Assembly (NCBI RefSeq): GCF_003614435.1
Contig: NZ_CP025546.1
Span: forward strand, 3,472,001-3,536,000
Direction of reading: 5' to 3'
Length of the DNA: 64,000 bases
Source of the DNA: Mycobacterium paragordonae
GTDB taxonomy: Bacteria; Actinomycetota; Actinomycetes; Mycobacteriales; Mycobacteriaceae
The translations under genes were made by a program, and so were the position numbers. Below the pieces are notes generated by a model that saw nothing but the letters and a program-made list of their open reading frames with translations, did no database searches and was not told the origin of the DNA. Within the stretch, counting starts at the first letter, position 1. Each line of letters starts with the position of its first letter. Shown here one piece after another: positions 1 through 8,081 of this stretch.

Positions 1-2
1 GG

Positions 3-731
3 GAAGTCGATGCCGAGGAGCTAGCCGACCGCAGGCCGCGCCAGCTGTCCGGCGGTCAGGCGCAGCGCGTCGCCATCGCACGAGCCCTGGCCGCCGAACC
101 GGAACTCTTGCTGCTCGACGAGCCGCTGACCGGGCTCGATGTGGCAGCGGCGGCGTCGATCCGCGCGGTGCTGCGCGACGTGGTCGGTCGTACCGGCTGC
201 GCCGTCGTCCTGATCACTCACGACTTACTCGATGTGTTCGCGCTGGCCGATCGCGTGCTGGTGCTCGAGTCCGGGAAAGTTGCCGAGATCGGAGCGGTCG
301 CGGAGGTGCTGGCGGCGCCCAGGAGCCATTTCGGAGCACGCATCGCGGGCGTCAATCTGGTCGGCGGGACCATCGGCCCCGATGGCGCGCTGCACAGCCG
401 GTCGGGTCTGCGCTGGCACGGCACCACCGACGTACCGCTCGCGGCAGGCCAGCGGGCGGTTGCGGCCTTCGCGCCGGCAAGTGTGGCTGTCTACCCTGAC
501 CTCCCCCACGGCAGTCCACGCAACACCGTCGAGGTGACCGTGGCGGAGTTGGACACCCGCGGCCCGGCGGTGCTGGTGCGCGGGGCGGACCAAGCAGACG
601 GAGCACCCGGACTGGCAGCCAGCATCACCCCGGACGCCGCGGCCGAGCTGCACATCGCCCCGGGCCGGCGGGTGTGGTTCAGCGTCAAGGCCGCCGAGGT
701 TTCGCTGTATCCGGCACCGGACGGCAGGTAG
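3..731 (+). CDS. modC: Molybdate ABC transporter ATP-binding protein ModC (5' end outside window)
   Basis: ATP-hydrolysing subunit that would power molybdate uptake through ModB at the inner membrane. The reading frame is open from base 3, so the Walker A part (roughly the first third of a usual ~350-residue ModC) lies outside the window. Visible are the ABC signature LSGGQ (residues 15-19 of the fragment), a Walker B stretch LLLLDEP (35-41), the D-loop after it, and the switch histidine in LITHD. The C-terminal third is the regulatory MOP/TOBE-like domain that binds molybdate. The gene is followed by apa, the same order as modC-apa in M. tuberculosis, which supports ModC over another sugar- or metal-type ABC ATPase. 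Confidence 0.9.
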   Translation, partial: EVDAEELADRRPRQLSGGQAQRVAIARALAAEPELLLLDEPLTGLDVAAAASIRAVLRDVVGRTGCAVVLITHDLLDVFALADRVLVLESGKVAEIGAVAEVLAAPRSHFGARIAGVNLVGGTIGPDGALHSRSGLRWHGTTDVPLAAGQRAVAAFAPASVAVYPDLPHGSPRNTVEVTVAELDTRGPAVLVRGADQADGAPGLAASITPDAAAELHIAPGRRVWFSVKAAEVSLYPAPDGR

Positions 732-805
732 AGCCGCGACCTTATCTGCGAGACACCGGCTGGGCCTTCCTTGCTTCGGGCCGACGAGAGGGTAGGTTCG
801 TCGCC

Positions 806-1861
806 ATGTACCAGGAGGACCCGAACCCGACACGCCGCAAGGGATTAGTGGCGTCGCTGGCCATTGCCGCGGCGACCGCCGTCACCATTGCGTTGCCGGC
901 AACTGCCGGCGCCGACCCCGAGCCGGCGCCCTCACCGACTCCTACCGTCGCGCCGCCCGCGTCGCCCGCTCCGGCGTCGCCCGCACCGGCTGCGACCCCC
1001 AGCCCCTCGGCGACTCCTGCGCCAGGAGCCAGCCCCACGCCTGCGCCGGGAGCAAGTCCCACGCCGACCGCCCAGCCCGCCGACCCCAACGCGGTACCGC
1101 CACCGGCCGATCCCAATGCACCGCCGCCGCCGGACCCCAACGCGGTGGAAGCCGGACGGGTGACCAACGCCGTGGGCGGGTTCAGCTTCATCGTGCCGCC
1201 CGGCTGGGTGGAGTCCGACGCGTCGCACCTGGACTACGGCTCGGCGCTACTGAGCAAGGCAGCCGGTGAGGCTCCGATGCCCGGACAGCCGCAGCCGGTG
1301 GCCAACGACACCCGCATCGTGTTGGGCCGGCTGGACCAGAAGCTCTACGCCAGCGCCGAAGCCACCAACCCGAAGGCCGCCGTGCGGCTGGGATCGGACA
1401 TGGGCGAGTTCTTCATGCCGTATCCCGGCACCCGGGTCAACCAGGAGACCGTTCCCCTCAACGCCAACGGCGTCTCGGGCAGCGCGTCGTACTACGAGGT
1501 GAAGTTCAGCGACACCAGCAAGCCCAACGGCCAGATCTGGACCGGCGTGGTCGGCACCCCGGCGGGCGCCACTCCTGCCGCCGGACCGCCGCAGCGCTGG
1601 TTCGTGGTGTGGCTGGGCACGTCCAACAACCCGGTCGACAAGAACGCCGCAAAGGCGCTGGCCGAGTCGATCCGGCCCTGGAATGCTCCGGCCGCCCCAG
1701 CGGCTCCCGCTCCGGAAGCTGTCCCGGGTGCTCCCGCGCCTGCACCGGCAGCGCCTGCCGAGCCGGGTGCCCCGGCGCCTGCACCGGCCCCGGCACCGGC
1801 TCAGGCGCCGGCCGCTCAGACTCCGGCGTCGACGCAACCTCGGAGCACCCAACCGGCCTGA
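806..1861 (+). CDS. apa: Alanine- and proline-rich secreted antigen Apa (ModD, 45/47-kDa antigen)
   Basis: Secreted, usually O-mannosylated fibronectin-binding glycoprotein of mycobacteria. The predicted 351-residue protein starts [13 protein letters not shown], followed by a hydrophobic Sec signal with a likely cleavage near A-G-A/DPEP (about residue 36). A Pro/Ala/Ser/Thr-rich segment follows, with short repeats such as PGASPTPA and ADPNAPPPP. The folded central domain ([17 protein letters not shown] through [16 protein letters not shown]) closely matches what I remember of M. tuberculosis Apa. A second Pro/Ala-rich tail ends the protein. The ATG at 806 was chosen because the longer frame upstream runs back into modC and lacks a signal peptide. 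Thr-Pro clusters are likely mannosylation sites (inference). Confidence 0.93.
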   Translation: MYQEDPNPTRRKGLVASLAIAAATAVTIALPATAGADPEPAPSPTPTVAPPASPAPASPAPAATPSPSATPAPGASPTPAPGASPTPTAQPADPNAVPPPADPNAPPPPDPNAVEAGRVTNAVGGFSFIVPPGWVESDASHLDYGSALLSKAAGEAPMPGQPQPVANDTRIVLGRLDQKLYASAEATNPKAAVRLGSDMGEFFMPYPGTRVNQETVPLNANGVSGSASYYEVKFSDTSKPNGQIWTGVVGTPAGATPAAGPPQRWFVVWLGTSNNPVDKNAAKALAESIRPWNAPAAPAAPAPEAVPGAPAPAPAAPAEPGAPAPAPAPAPAQAPAAQTPASTQPRSTQPA

Positions 1862-1940
1862 AACCGGCCTGAAACCCGCCCTGAAAACTAGGCCGAATCG
1901 TTCCTCTATTCGTTACGCGGAAGGCGTATACCGATAGCAC

Positions 1941-1962
1941 GGTCCAGTGATTGCACTGGACC
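1941..1962. terminator. 9-bp perfect hairpin after apa
   Basis: GGTCCAGTG (1941-1949), a 4-base loop, then CACTGGACC (1954-1962). It lies 80 bases after the apa stop and just before the ribosome-binding site of the next gene. There is no T-run, as is common for mycobacterial terminators. It could equally be a 5' leader structure of the downstream gene. Confidence 0.45.
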
Positions 1963-1984
1963 TAGCCAGCGGAGAGGAACCCTC

Positions 1985-2284
1985 ATGGACGTCGTCGCAA
2001 GCACCGAATTTCTCGCTCGCTCAACCACGCTGACCAGCGTGGGCTGGATCGGCTACATCATCATCGGCGCGCTGGCGGGCTGGATCGCCGGCAAGATCGT
2101 CAAGGGTGCCGGATCGGGCATCCTGATGAATATCGTGATCGGTATCGTCGGTGCGTTGATCGGCGGATTCCTGCTCAGCTTCGCCTTTGACACCGCGTCG
2201 GGCGGCTGGTGGTTCACCTTCTTCACCGCAATCCTGGGTTCGGTGATCCTACTGTGGCTCGTCGGGATGGTGCAGCGGCGCTGA
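1985..2284 (+). CDS. GlsB/YeaQ/YmgE-family small membrane protein
   Basis: A 99-residue protein with three hydrophobic, Gly-rich segments: IGYIIIGALAGWIAGKIV (about residues 21-38), MNIVIGIVGALIGGFLL (about 43-60) and a C-terminal FFTAILGSVILLWLVGMV, ending in basic residues. This is the pattern of the transglycosylase-associated/GlsB stress family of inner-membrane proteins, whose biochemical role is not settled. GAGAGGAA just upstream of the ATG serves as ribosome-binding site. It sits where Rv1861 lies in M. tuberculosis. The first ~18 residues (DVVASTEFLARSTTLTS) are not hydrophobic, so a shorter start is possible. Confidence 0.8.
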   Translation: MDVVASTEFLARSTTLTSVGWIGYIIIGALAGWIAGKIVKGAGSGILMNIVIGIVGALIGGFLLSFAFDTASGGWWFTFFTAILGSVILLWLVGMVQRR

Positions 2285-2286
2285 AT

Positions 2287-2303
2287 TCCCGCCCGCGGCG
2301 GGA
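2287..2303. terminator. Short GC hairpin after the GlsB-like gene
   Basis: TCCCGCC (2287-2293), a 3-base loop, GGCGGGA (2297-2303), starting 2 bases after the stop codon. The stem is perfect but has no T-run. It is a plausible intrinsic terminator. Confidence 0.45.
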
Positions 2304-2341
2304 GGATTCGCGGATCGGGCGCGATTGACGGCACCCGCACC

Positions 2342-2379
2342 GGGTATTACTGCGAGGTCCCCTCGACAAGTTAATACCC
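2342..2379 (+). promoter_or_regulatory. Nested stem-loop in the leader of the second GlsB-like gene
   Basis: The outer arms GGGTATTA (2342-2349) and TAATACCC (2372-2379) pair perfectly. The inner arms CGAGG (2353-2357) and CCTCG (2361-2365) form a second stem with a 3-base loop. The structure ends 3-4 bases before the Shine-Dalgarno GAAGGAG (about 2382-2388). Its position suggests it could control translation or cap the 5' end, but no known riboswitch class is recognised. Confidence 0.4.
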
Positions 2380-2394
2380 CTGAAGGAGCTGGTC

Positions 2395-2673
2395 ATGGTC
2401 CTGCACATCATCGGAATGATCGTTCTTGGACTGATCGTCGGGCTGATCGCGCGACTCATCGTGCCGGGCAGGCAGCCGATGGGCTGGATCGCCACCGCGC
2501 TGCTCGGCATCGTCGGCGCCTACGTCGGCGGCACCCTGGGCAGCGTCGTCTTCCCGCCGCACAAGTTCACCATCACCCCGCCCATCAACCACTCGTTCCT
2601 CGGAGCGCTGGTCGGTGCGGTGCTCCTGCTGCTGATCTACAAGTTCGCCACGTCGCGCACCCGGACTCTGTAG
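2395..2673 (+). CDS. Second GlsB/YeaQ/YmgE-family membrane protein
   Basis: A 92-residue protein with two N-terminal hydrophobic segments ([40 protein letters not shown]) and a C-terminal one ([17 protein letters not shown]), and a basic tail. It belongs to the same family as the gene 110 bases upstream but is clearly diverged, so the pair may be an old duplication. A good ribosome-binding site (GAAGGAGC) precedes the ATG. The leader carries the nested hairpin at 2342-2379. No enzymatic motif is visible. Confidence 0.8.
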   Translation: MVLHIIGMIVLGLIVGLIARLIVPGRQPMGWIATALLGIVGAYVGGTLGSVVFPPHKFTITPPINHSFLGALVGAVLLLLIYKFATSRTRTL

Positions 2674-2719
2674 CCGGGCGGGCCCGTCGCGGCGCGCTGC
2701 CTCGCGGCATGATGGGGTG

Positions 2720-3748
2720 ATGGCCGCCCCACCGACCAGCACCACCATGACCGCGTGGCAGGTGCGCCAACCCGGACCGATGACGAGCCGGCCGCTGGAG
2801 CAAGTCACCGTCCCGGTCCCGCGGCCCGGACCTAACGACCTGCTGGTCGCCGTTCTTGCCTGCGGAGTGTGCCGGACTGACCTGCATGTCACCGAAGGCG
2901 ACCTACCCGTCCACCGGGACCGGGTGACTCCCGGCCATGAGGTGGTCGGGGAGGTCATCGAGGTCGGCGCCGATGCCGGCGACGAGTTCCACGTCGGGGA
3001 CCGCGTGGGTATCGCGTGGCTGCGGCACACCTGCGGGGTGTGCAAGTACTGCAGGCGGGGCGACGAGAACCTGTGTCCGCAGTCCCGCTACACCGGCTGG
3101 GACGCCGACGGTGGCTATGCCGAATTCACCACGGTGCCTGCGGCTTTCGCGCACCCGCTACCGAGCGGGTACAGCGACAGCGAGCTGGCGCCGCTGCTGT
3201 GTGCCGGCATCATCGGCTACCGGTCGCTGTTGCGGGCCGAGCTGCCCGCCGGTGGGCGGCTGGGTTTGTACGGTTTCGGCGGCAGCGCCCACATCACCGC
3301 GCAGGTCGCGCTGGCCCAGGGCGCGGAGGTGCACGTGATGACGCGCGGCGCCCGGGCGCGCGAGCTGGCCATGGAGTTGGGGGCGGCTTCCGCACAGGGC
3401 GCGGCCGATCCGCCGCCGGTGCCGCTGGACGCGGCGATCCTGTTCGCTCCCGTCGGCGAGCTGGTGCTGCCGGCGATGGAAGCCCTCGACCGGGGCGGCA
3501 CGCTCGCGGTGGCGGGTATTCATTTGAGTGACATCCCGTCGCTGAACTACCAGCGGCATCTGTTTCAGGAGCGTCAGGTCAGGTCGGTCACGTCCAACAC
3601 CAGGGCCGATGCCCGCGCCTTCCTGGACTTCGCCGGACGGAACCACATCGAGGTCACCACGCCGGAATATCCGCTGGCCGCGGCTGATCGCGCGCTGACC
3701 GACCTGAGCACCGGCGAGATCGCGGGCGCCGCGGTGCTGTTGGTCTAG
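2720..3748 (+). CDS. adhA: Zinc-dependent alcohol dehydrogenase AdhA
   Basis: Medium-chain zinc alcohol dehydrogenase, about 342 residues, oxidising an alcohol to an aldehyde with a nicotinamide cofactor. Catalytic-zinc ligands lie in CGVCRTDLH and PGHE. The structural-zinc cluster is [15 protein letters not shown], with four cysteines. The Rossmann motif is unusual, [16 protein letters not shown]. The start is taken at the ATG at 2720. A GTG at 2717 directly precedes it, and [11 protein letters not shown] (ATG 2747) is a shorter option that better matches the family N-terminus. It holds the position of M. tuberculosis adhA (Rv1862), next to the GlsB-like gene. The true substrate cannot be read from the sequence. 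Confidence 0.88.
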   Translation: MAAPPTSTTMTAWQVRQPGPMTSRPLEQVTVPVPRPGPNDLLVAVLACGVCRTDLHVTEGDLPVHRDRVTPGHEVVGEVIEVGADAGDEFHVGDRVGIAWLRHTCGVCKYCRRGDENLCPQSRYTGWDADGGYAEFTTVPAAFAHPLPSGYSDSELAPLLCAGIIGYRSLLRAELPAGGRLGLYGFGGSAHITAQVALAQGAEVHVMTRGARARELAMELGAASAQGAADPPPVPLDAAILFAPVGELVLPAMEALDRGGTLAVAGIHLSDIPSLNYQRHLFQERQVRSVTSNTRADARAFLDFAGRNHIEVTTPEYPLAAADRALTDLSTGEIAGAAVLLV

Positions 3749-3759
3749 GTGCTCTGGGT

Positions 3760-4494
3760 CTAGGTCGACAGGTGCCAAACCAGGGCGGCGGCCAGGGCGC
3801 CGACGCCGTTCAGCGACCAGTGCAGCGCGATGGGAGCGATCAGGCTGCCGCTGCGCCGGCGTAACCAGCTGAACACGAAACCGGCAGCACCGGTGGCCAG
3901 CACGGCCATCGTCACACCGGCCATCATTCCGAAGACGCCGCCACCGAACAGCCGGGTGAACCCGACGTTGTTGCTGGTCAGGCCCAGCGACGTGGCGATG
4001 TGCCACATGCCGAACAGCAGCGACCCGGCCAGGGCCACCCCGCGGAAACCCCAGGCGCGGTGCAGCGCGCCGTGCAGCACGCCGCGGAAAACGAGTTCCT
4101 CCGGGATGACGGTCTGCAGCGGGATTATGACCATCGAAGCGATCAGCGCGCCGGAAATGGTCGCGTAGTGGTTGTTCAGGAACATCGGGCGGGTGACCGG
4201 CAGTGCCACGCCGACCGCGATCACCGACACCACCAGCGCCACGGCGGCCAGCGCGTAGCCCACGCCCGACTTCCAGTGCTCGCGGCCGAGCCCGAGTTCG
4301 GCCCAGTCCAACCCGCGCCACCGAACCAGGGCTACCAGGCCGATAGCCGCCAGCGGGACCGTCGCGATGCCCGCCCACGCCGTGGTGAAGTGGGCGACCA
4401 GGTTGGTCAGCACCAGCACGGCGACGACCACGGCGATGTCGGCATGAAGGCGCAGCCGGGTCGCGGTGGGCAGGGCTTGGGTTTGGGCAGGCAT
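3760..4494 (-). CDS. CPBP-family intramembrane metalloprotease
   Basis: Integral membrane protein of about 244 residues with 6-8 hydrophobic segments. It has the CPBP (Abi/CaaX-like) motifs: EELVFRG with the paired glutamates near residues 132-133, a histidine in FGMWH (near 155), and a distal ALHWSLN histidine (near 225). Such proteins are thought to cleave peptide bonds within the membrane, but mycobacterial substrates are unknown. The ATG at 4494 (MPAQTQALPT) was chosen because the longer frame overlaps the upstream MOSC gene, whose stop is at 4505. It runs toward adhA and is probably co-transcribed with the MOSC gene (10-base gap). Confidence 0.8.
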   Translation of the reverse strand: MPAQTQALPTATRLRLHADIAVVVAVLVLTNLVAHFTTAWAGIATVPLAAIGLVALVRWRGLDWAELGLGREHWKSGVGYALAAVALVVSVIAVGVALPVTRPMFLNNHYATISGALIASMVIIPLQTVIPEELVFRGVLHGALHRAWGFRGVALAGSLLFGMWHIATSLGLTSNNVGFTRLFGGGVFGMMAGVTMAVLATGAAGFVFSWLRRRSGSLIAPIALHWSLNGVGALAAALVWHLST

Positions 4495-4504
4495 CGTCGC
4501 GAGT

Positions 4505-5158
4505 CTACCTGCGGCTGCGCTGCGCAACCTCGGCTTTGATTTCTGCTGAGAGCGCATCGGCCACGGCAATCCGCGACAACAGAGTGGGTTCGGACATGCG
4601 CGCGCGGAAGACGAGCCCCACCGTCACGTCGTGGTCGGGGCGATGCTCGACGGTGATTTCATCACCGGCGCGGACGTTTCCGGGGGATATCACCCGCAGG
4701 TAGGCGCCGGGGATCCCGGCTTGGGTGAAGGTCTTGATCCAGCCGCGCTGTTCCAGCATCGCCGCGAAGGTGCGGCATGGCGTGCGCGGCGCCGAGACTT
4801 CCAGGACCGGGCCCTCGGCGCCGATGCGCCAGCGTTCCCCGATGAGCGTCCCGGTGACGTCGATGCCCTGGGTGGTCAGGTTCTCGCCGAACATCCCGTC
4901 GGTGAGGGTGCGATCCAGCTGGGCTTGCCAGTCGTCGAGGTCTTCGCGCGCGTAGACGTAGACGGCTTGATCGTCGCCCCCGTGGAACTTCGGGTTGCCG
5001 ATAGCGTCGCCGGCCAGCCCGCTGCCTGTCTTGCCCGGCGCCTGGACCATGACCGCTTCGGCGGTGGGGACCTTGTAGATGCCGGTCACCTTCGATCGGG
5101 CGCGCGGATCGGGGTTGGGCCGGGCCTGGGCCACGTTGACGGACAAGACTTTCGGCAC
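4505..5158 (-). CDS. MOSC-domain protein (YiiM-like)
   Basis: A 217-residue protein with the MOSC (molybdenum cofactor sulfurase C-terminal) fold of the YiiM type. Features are the N-terminal strand LSVNVAQARP, the GDAIGNPKFHGGDDQAVYVY block, MFGENLTTQGID, and the conserved cysteine in RTPCRTFA that would hold the cofactor or sulfur. YiiM-type enzymes reduce N-hydroxylated compounds with Moco. The link to molybdenum fits the modC gene 4 kb upstream, but that proximity may be chance. It lies 10 bases upstream of the CPBP gene on the same strand. Confidence 0.82.
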   Translation of the reverse strand: MPKVLSVNVAQARPNPDPRARSKVTGIYKVPTAEAVMVQAPGKTGSGLAGDAIGNPKFHGGDDQAVYVYAREDLDDWQAQLDRTLTDGMFGENLTTQGIDVTGTLIGERWRIGAEGPVLEVSAPRTPCRTFAAMLEQRGWIKTFTQAGIPGAYLRVISPGNVRAGDEITVEHRPDHDVTVGLVFRARMSEPTLLSRIAVADALSAEIKAEVAQRSRR

Positions 5159-5205
5159 CTGGTCAGAGTAGCCGGGTGCCGGGCGGCGCTAGTCCGACGC
5201 TCGCC

Positions 5206-5985
5206 TCATCTCGCGCCAGTCACCGCCAAGATCGTCCCGGCCACCAGGCCTGGGTCGTCCACCATGGGAACGTGCCCGACGCCGGGCAGGGTCGTGAATG
5301 ACGCCCGAGGTATCCGCTCGCGGGCAATCTTGTCGCACAACGGGACTGGAACAATCGCATCGTTCCCCGACCAGGCGATGGTCACCGGGCAGGGCAGGGG
5401 ATCCAACGATGCGATCTGTTCACTGGAACCGAGAAAGTCGTCGACGTCGACCGTGCAACCGATGATGTCGTCGATCGCGTCAATGCTTTGCGCGGTGGTC
5501 ATTCGATCGGCGTGACACGCGGCGTCGCGCAAGCCGAGCCGGCGCACGGCCGCCGACTTCATCGCGAGGGCGACCACCGGACGCAGTGGACGGGCGACGC
5601 GCCCTATTCCCACGAATTTGTGGATCTGCCTCAGCACGTGGGCCTGTGCGGCATCCCCGGGCGACCAGAAGCCGGCCGGGGCGAACGCGCACACTGTTGC
5701 CGCGCGACCACGCCGGGCCAACTCGATGGCCATCCAACCGCCCAACGAGAGACCAACGACATGTGGTCGCTCAAGACCACATTGGTCGAGGTATCGCTCC
5801 GCGTCGTCAACCAGATCGCTGACGGTAGCCGGGCGCTGCGGAGCCGGCGACCCGCCGCGGTGCCCGGCAGTGGTGAACGTGTGCACGCGGTGCTCGTCGG
5901 CCAGCAGTGGCACGACGTCCTGCCAGCCGTTGCCCGACATCAGGATGCCGTGCAGCAGGACCACGGGAGACTTGTCGGACGTCAC
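5206..5985 (-). CDS. Alpha/beta hydrolase
   Basis: Serine hydrolase of the alpha/beta fold, about 259 residues from the GTG at 5985. The oxyanion motif LLHGILMSG follows the start, the nucleophile elbow is GLSLGG (Ser near residue 80), an acidic residue lies in WSGNDAIVPV, and the catalytic histidine in GVGHVPM. No signal peptide is seen. The start is uncertain: an in-frame ATG at 6057 would add 24 residues, but neither start has a strong ribosome-binding site. The substrate is unknown; similar enzymes are esterases or C-C hydrolases. Its upstream flank is the mobile-element region. Confidence 0.75.
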   Translation of the reverse strand: MTSDKSPVVLLHGILMSGNGWQDVVPLLADEHRVHTFTTAGHRGGSPAPQRPATVSDLVDDAERYLDQCGLERPHVVGLSLGGWMAIELARRGRAATVCAFAPAGFWSPGDAAQAHVLRQIHKFVGIGRVARPLRPVVALAMKSAAVRRLGLRDAACHADRMTTAQSIDAIDDIIGCTVDVDDFLGSSEQIASLDPLPCPVTIAWSGNDAIVPVPLCDKIARERIPRASFTTLPGVGHVPMVDDPGLVAGTILAVTGAR

Positions 5986-6190
5986 GCGGCAAAGTCTCGC
6001 ACCTGCCTGCACGGATAGGAACGGTGCATTCGTCGAGCCGATGTGGGCGGCGATCATCAGATTCGTCGGGCCTACCTGCGGACCTCTTCTCGGCGGAGAT
6101 TTCAGTGCGTCACGACCGACACCACCAACCCTCGAATCCCGCCGCGGCTATGCATAAGACACGACCCCGCCAGGAACCTCAGATCAGCCA
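5986..6190. other. Intergenic flank of the mobile-element region
   Basis: The stretch from the hydrolase start to the IS remnant holds no convincing gene. It must contain the promoter of the leftward hydrolase gene, but no clear -10/-35 pair was found. A short segment around 6100-6180 may include degraded outer sequence of the IS remnant that follows. Confidence 0.4.
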
Positions 6191-6293
6191 GTTGCCTCAC
6201 GTAGACGTGCGCGCTTATTGATGGGCGGTTTGGCGTCGGGTGCAGCTTTGCTGGTGGTGAAGGTCAGGAGCTGGTTCAGCGTGTCAGCAAGTT
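6191..6293 (-). pseudogene. Remnant of an integrase-core transposase (C-terminus plus inner inverted repeat)
   Basis: Read on the minus strand, this segment encodes TTSKA, then KRAR, then REAT with the same spacing as the last ~35 residues of the transposase at 8084-9316. It also shares that element's end sequence GTTGCCTCACGT and GTGCGCGC. Identity is partial (residues such as PDAK replace AGVP), so this is an older, diverged copy and not a recent duplicate. The rest of the gene is missing: similarity stops near 6293 and is followed by sequence unrelated to the intact copy. Confidence 0.75.
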
Positions 6294-6386
6294 GCCTGAC
6301 CGGAAAAACCCAAGGTGAGTGGCGCAGGCGACAGGCGCGGCGCAGCTTGCTGGCCGGTGGTGGTGTGGCGGTGTGTATTTCGGTGG
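6294..6386. other. Downstream flank of the IS110-family transposase
   Basis: This 93-base stretch between the IS remnant and the stop codon of the IS110-family gene should contain the right end of that IS. IS110 elements lack terminal inverted repeats, so the boundary cannot be placed from the sequence alone. No gene is seen. Confidence 0.35.
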
Positions 6387-7841
6387 CTAGGCGGCGGGTT
6401 GGAGAGTTACGTGGAATCCCATCGCGGTTAGTTGGGCGAGGTGGTTGCGGATCTTTCGTTCGGTGACGGTGCGGTTGGTGTGGTAGTCGGGTCCGAGGTC
6501 GTGGAATCGGGCGGTGGGATCGGAAAGCAGCTGCCAGATGATCGTGAGGATGGAGCGGGCGACCGCTACCAGGGCTTTGAGTTTGCCGCGGCGTTTGACG
6601 ATGCGCCGGTAGCGTTCACCGAGGAAGGTGTTGGTCTTGGCGGCCGCAGCCGCGGCCTCGCCGAGTGCGCCTTTGAGGTAGGGGTTGCCTTTGCCGGTCT
6701 TCCCGGCGCGGCTGATGGGACCGGACTGGACGATGCGCGGACACAGTTTCGCCCAGGAGACCAGGTGCTCGGGTGTGGGAAAACGGGTCATCTCCAGTCC
6801 AATTTCGGCGATGATCCTCTGCGCGGCACGTTGGCCGATACCCGGGATCTCATCGAGGCGCTCGATGACGCTTGGCGCGCAGCGGGCCACTGTGACGGGA
6901 TCGACCCGGGTGCCGTCGCCGGTGTCCGGATCGCTACCGCTGGTGTCCCGATCGGCATCGATGCCCGCACCCGGGCCCGTGCCGGGGTCGCGGTGATCGA
7001 TGGCCCCAGCCGCGGCGGGCAGCTCAGCGATCAACTCCTCGATGCGCACGGTCAAGGTGTCGATCTGGGCGGAAAGCGCATCGATCTGGCCCAGCAGCAT
7101 CCGCGCCAACTCGGCGTGATGATCATCGAAGCGACCGTCGAGCGCGGTGATCAGCTCCGAGCGTTTGGCCTTCATCCTCCCGCGCGCCAACGCGGCCAGT
7201 CGGCGCGGGTCGCGTTCCCCGGCGATGAGGGCCTCGATCATGTCGCGCGTGGAAAATGTGTCCAGCGTCGAGGCCACCGACGACACCTTGATCAACGCAT
7301 CCTCGAGAAGTTTCTCCAGCCGCTGCCAGTAACGAGAACGGTCGCGGGTCAGGTCCTCGCGTAGCCGGGTGTAATCACGCAGCCGCCGGATCGGCGCCGG
7401 CGGCACGAACGACGGCCTCAGCAGGCCTTTCTCGGTCAGCTTCGCCAGCCAGACACTGTCGAGTTTGTCCGTTTTGGGCCGGCCTGGCACGTTCTTGACG
7501 TCACGCGCATTCACCAGCTGCACATCCAGCCCCGCCGCCTCCATCAGGTAATACCAGATCCGCCAATAGTCCGAAGTTGACTCCACGGTGACCTTCTCGA
7601 TGTCGAGCTCGATGAGCTGCTGGGTCAGCTGACCGATCATGCCGGTGCGTGCAGACACCTCCCACACCCGGGAAAACCGCCGCCCGGACTTGCCGGGCAG
7701 CCGCACGCATACGGTGCCGGTTGCCTTGGCAACATCGATCGCCGCGGCCCGCTCGATCACCACCTCGTGGTCCGCGTCGGCAATCTCCACCGGCACGGCC
7801 GCCACCGCCGGCTTCTGCTTGCGCCTGCGTTGTTCTGCCAC
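6387..7841 (-). CDS. IS110-family transposase
   Basis: About 484 residues. The N-terminal RuvC-like DEDD domain shows an acidic residue in AAIDVAK, a glutamate in VTVESTSDYW, and the TDKLDSVWLAKL motif with two aspartates. The middle is an Arg-rich coiled region, then an Asp/Gly/Thr-rich low-complexity linker. The C-terminal Tnp domain has IERLDEIPGIGQRAAQRII (helix-hairpin-helix-like) and SGPISRAGKTGKGNPYLK, which carries the catalytic serine region. This order is the IS110 layout. The GTG at 7841 has GGAGGG 7 bases upstream and was preferred; an ATG at 7871 would add 10 residues with no ribosome-binding site. It appears intact, so the element may still be active. Confidence 0.9.
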   Translation of the reverse strand: MAEQRRRKQKPAVAAVPVEIADADHEVVIERAAAIDVAKATGTVCVRLPGKSGRRFSRVWEVSARTGMIGQLTQQLIELDIEKVTVESTSDYWRIWYYLMEAAGLDVQLVNARDVKNVPGRPKTDKLDSVWLAKLTEKGLLRPSFVPPAPIRRLRDYTRLREDLTRDRSRYWQRLEKLLEDALIKVSSVASTLDTFSTRDMIEALIAGERDPRRLAALARGRMKAKRSELITALDGRFDDHHAELARMLLGQIDALSAQIDTLTVRIEELIAELPAAAGAIDHRDPGTGPGAGIDADRDTSGSDPDTGDGTRVDPVTVARCAPSVIERLDEIPGIGQRAAQRIIAEIGLEMTRFPTPEHLVSWAKLCPRIVQSGPISRAGKTGKGNPYLKGALGEAAAAAAKTNTFLGERYRRIVKRRGKLKALVAVARSILTIIWQLLSDPTARFHDLGPDYHTNRTVTERKIRNHLAQLTAMGFHVTLQPAA

Positions 7842-8081
7842 TTCTCTTGCCCTCCAATCGGATCCATCCATTCCATCGGGTGGGTCGCCTGGGGGCCTCG
7901 GTCAAGGGAACCGAAATTCTGACCGGCGTGCTCGAAGCAACAGTGCGTGACCCTTCAAGGTCGGGCCCCGGCGCCAAGCTCATGTGCGGGCTCTCACGCC
8001 CAAGGCAAGATCGGCGTCGGCAGGCGACCCGACCCCATTTTCACGCCCGCGAGGCGTCCCCCGGAAGGGATATGGAGCTCA
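7842..8081 (-). ncRNA. Probable bridge-RNA region of the IS110-family element
   Basis: In IS110-group elements the non-coding end upstream of the transposase encodes the bridge RNA, which pairs with target and donor DNA. Here 240 non-coding bases lie upstream of the transposase start, up to the neighbouring IS. The stretch contains possible short stems, for example GACC-6-GGTC around 7949-7962. The exact RNA ends, the loops and the left boundary of the IS could not be defined by eye. The call follows from family knowledge plus position, not from a recognised RNA model. Confidence 0.4.

Noticed and set aside
6218..6466. A plus-strand 82-codon frame at the IS remnant
   Set aside because: It is antisense to the transposase remnant and the transposase end; no support as a gene.
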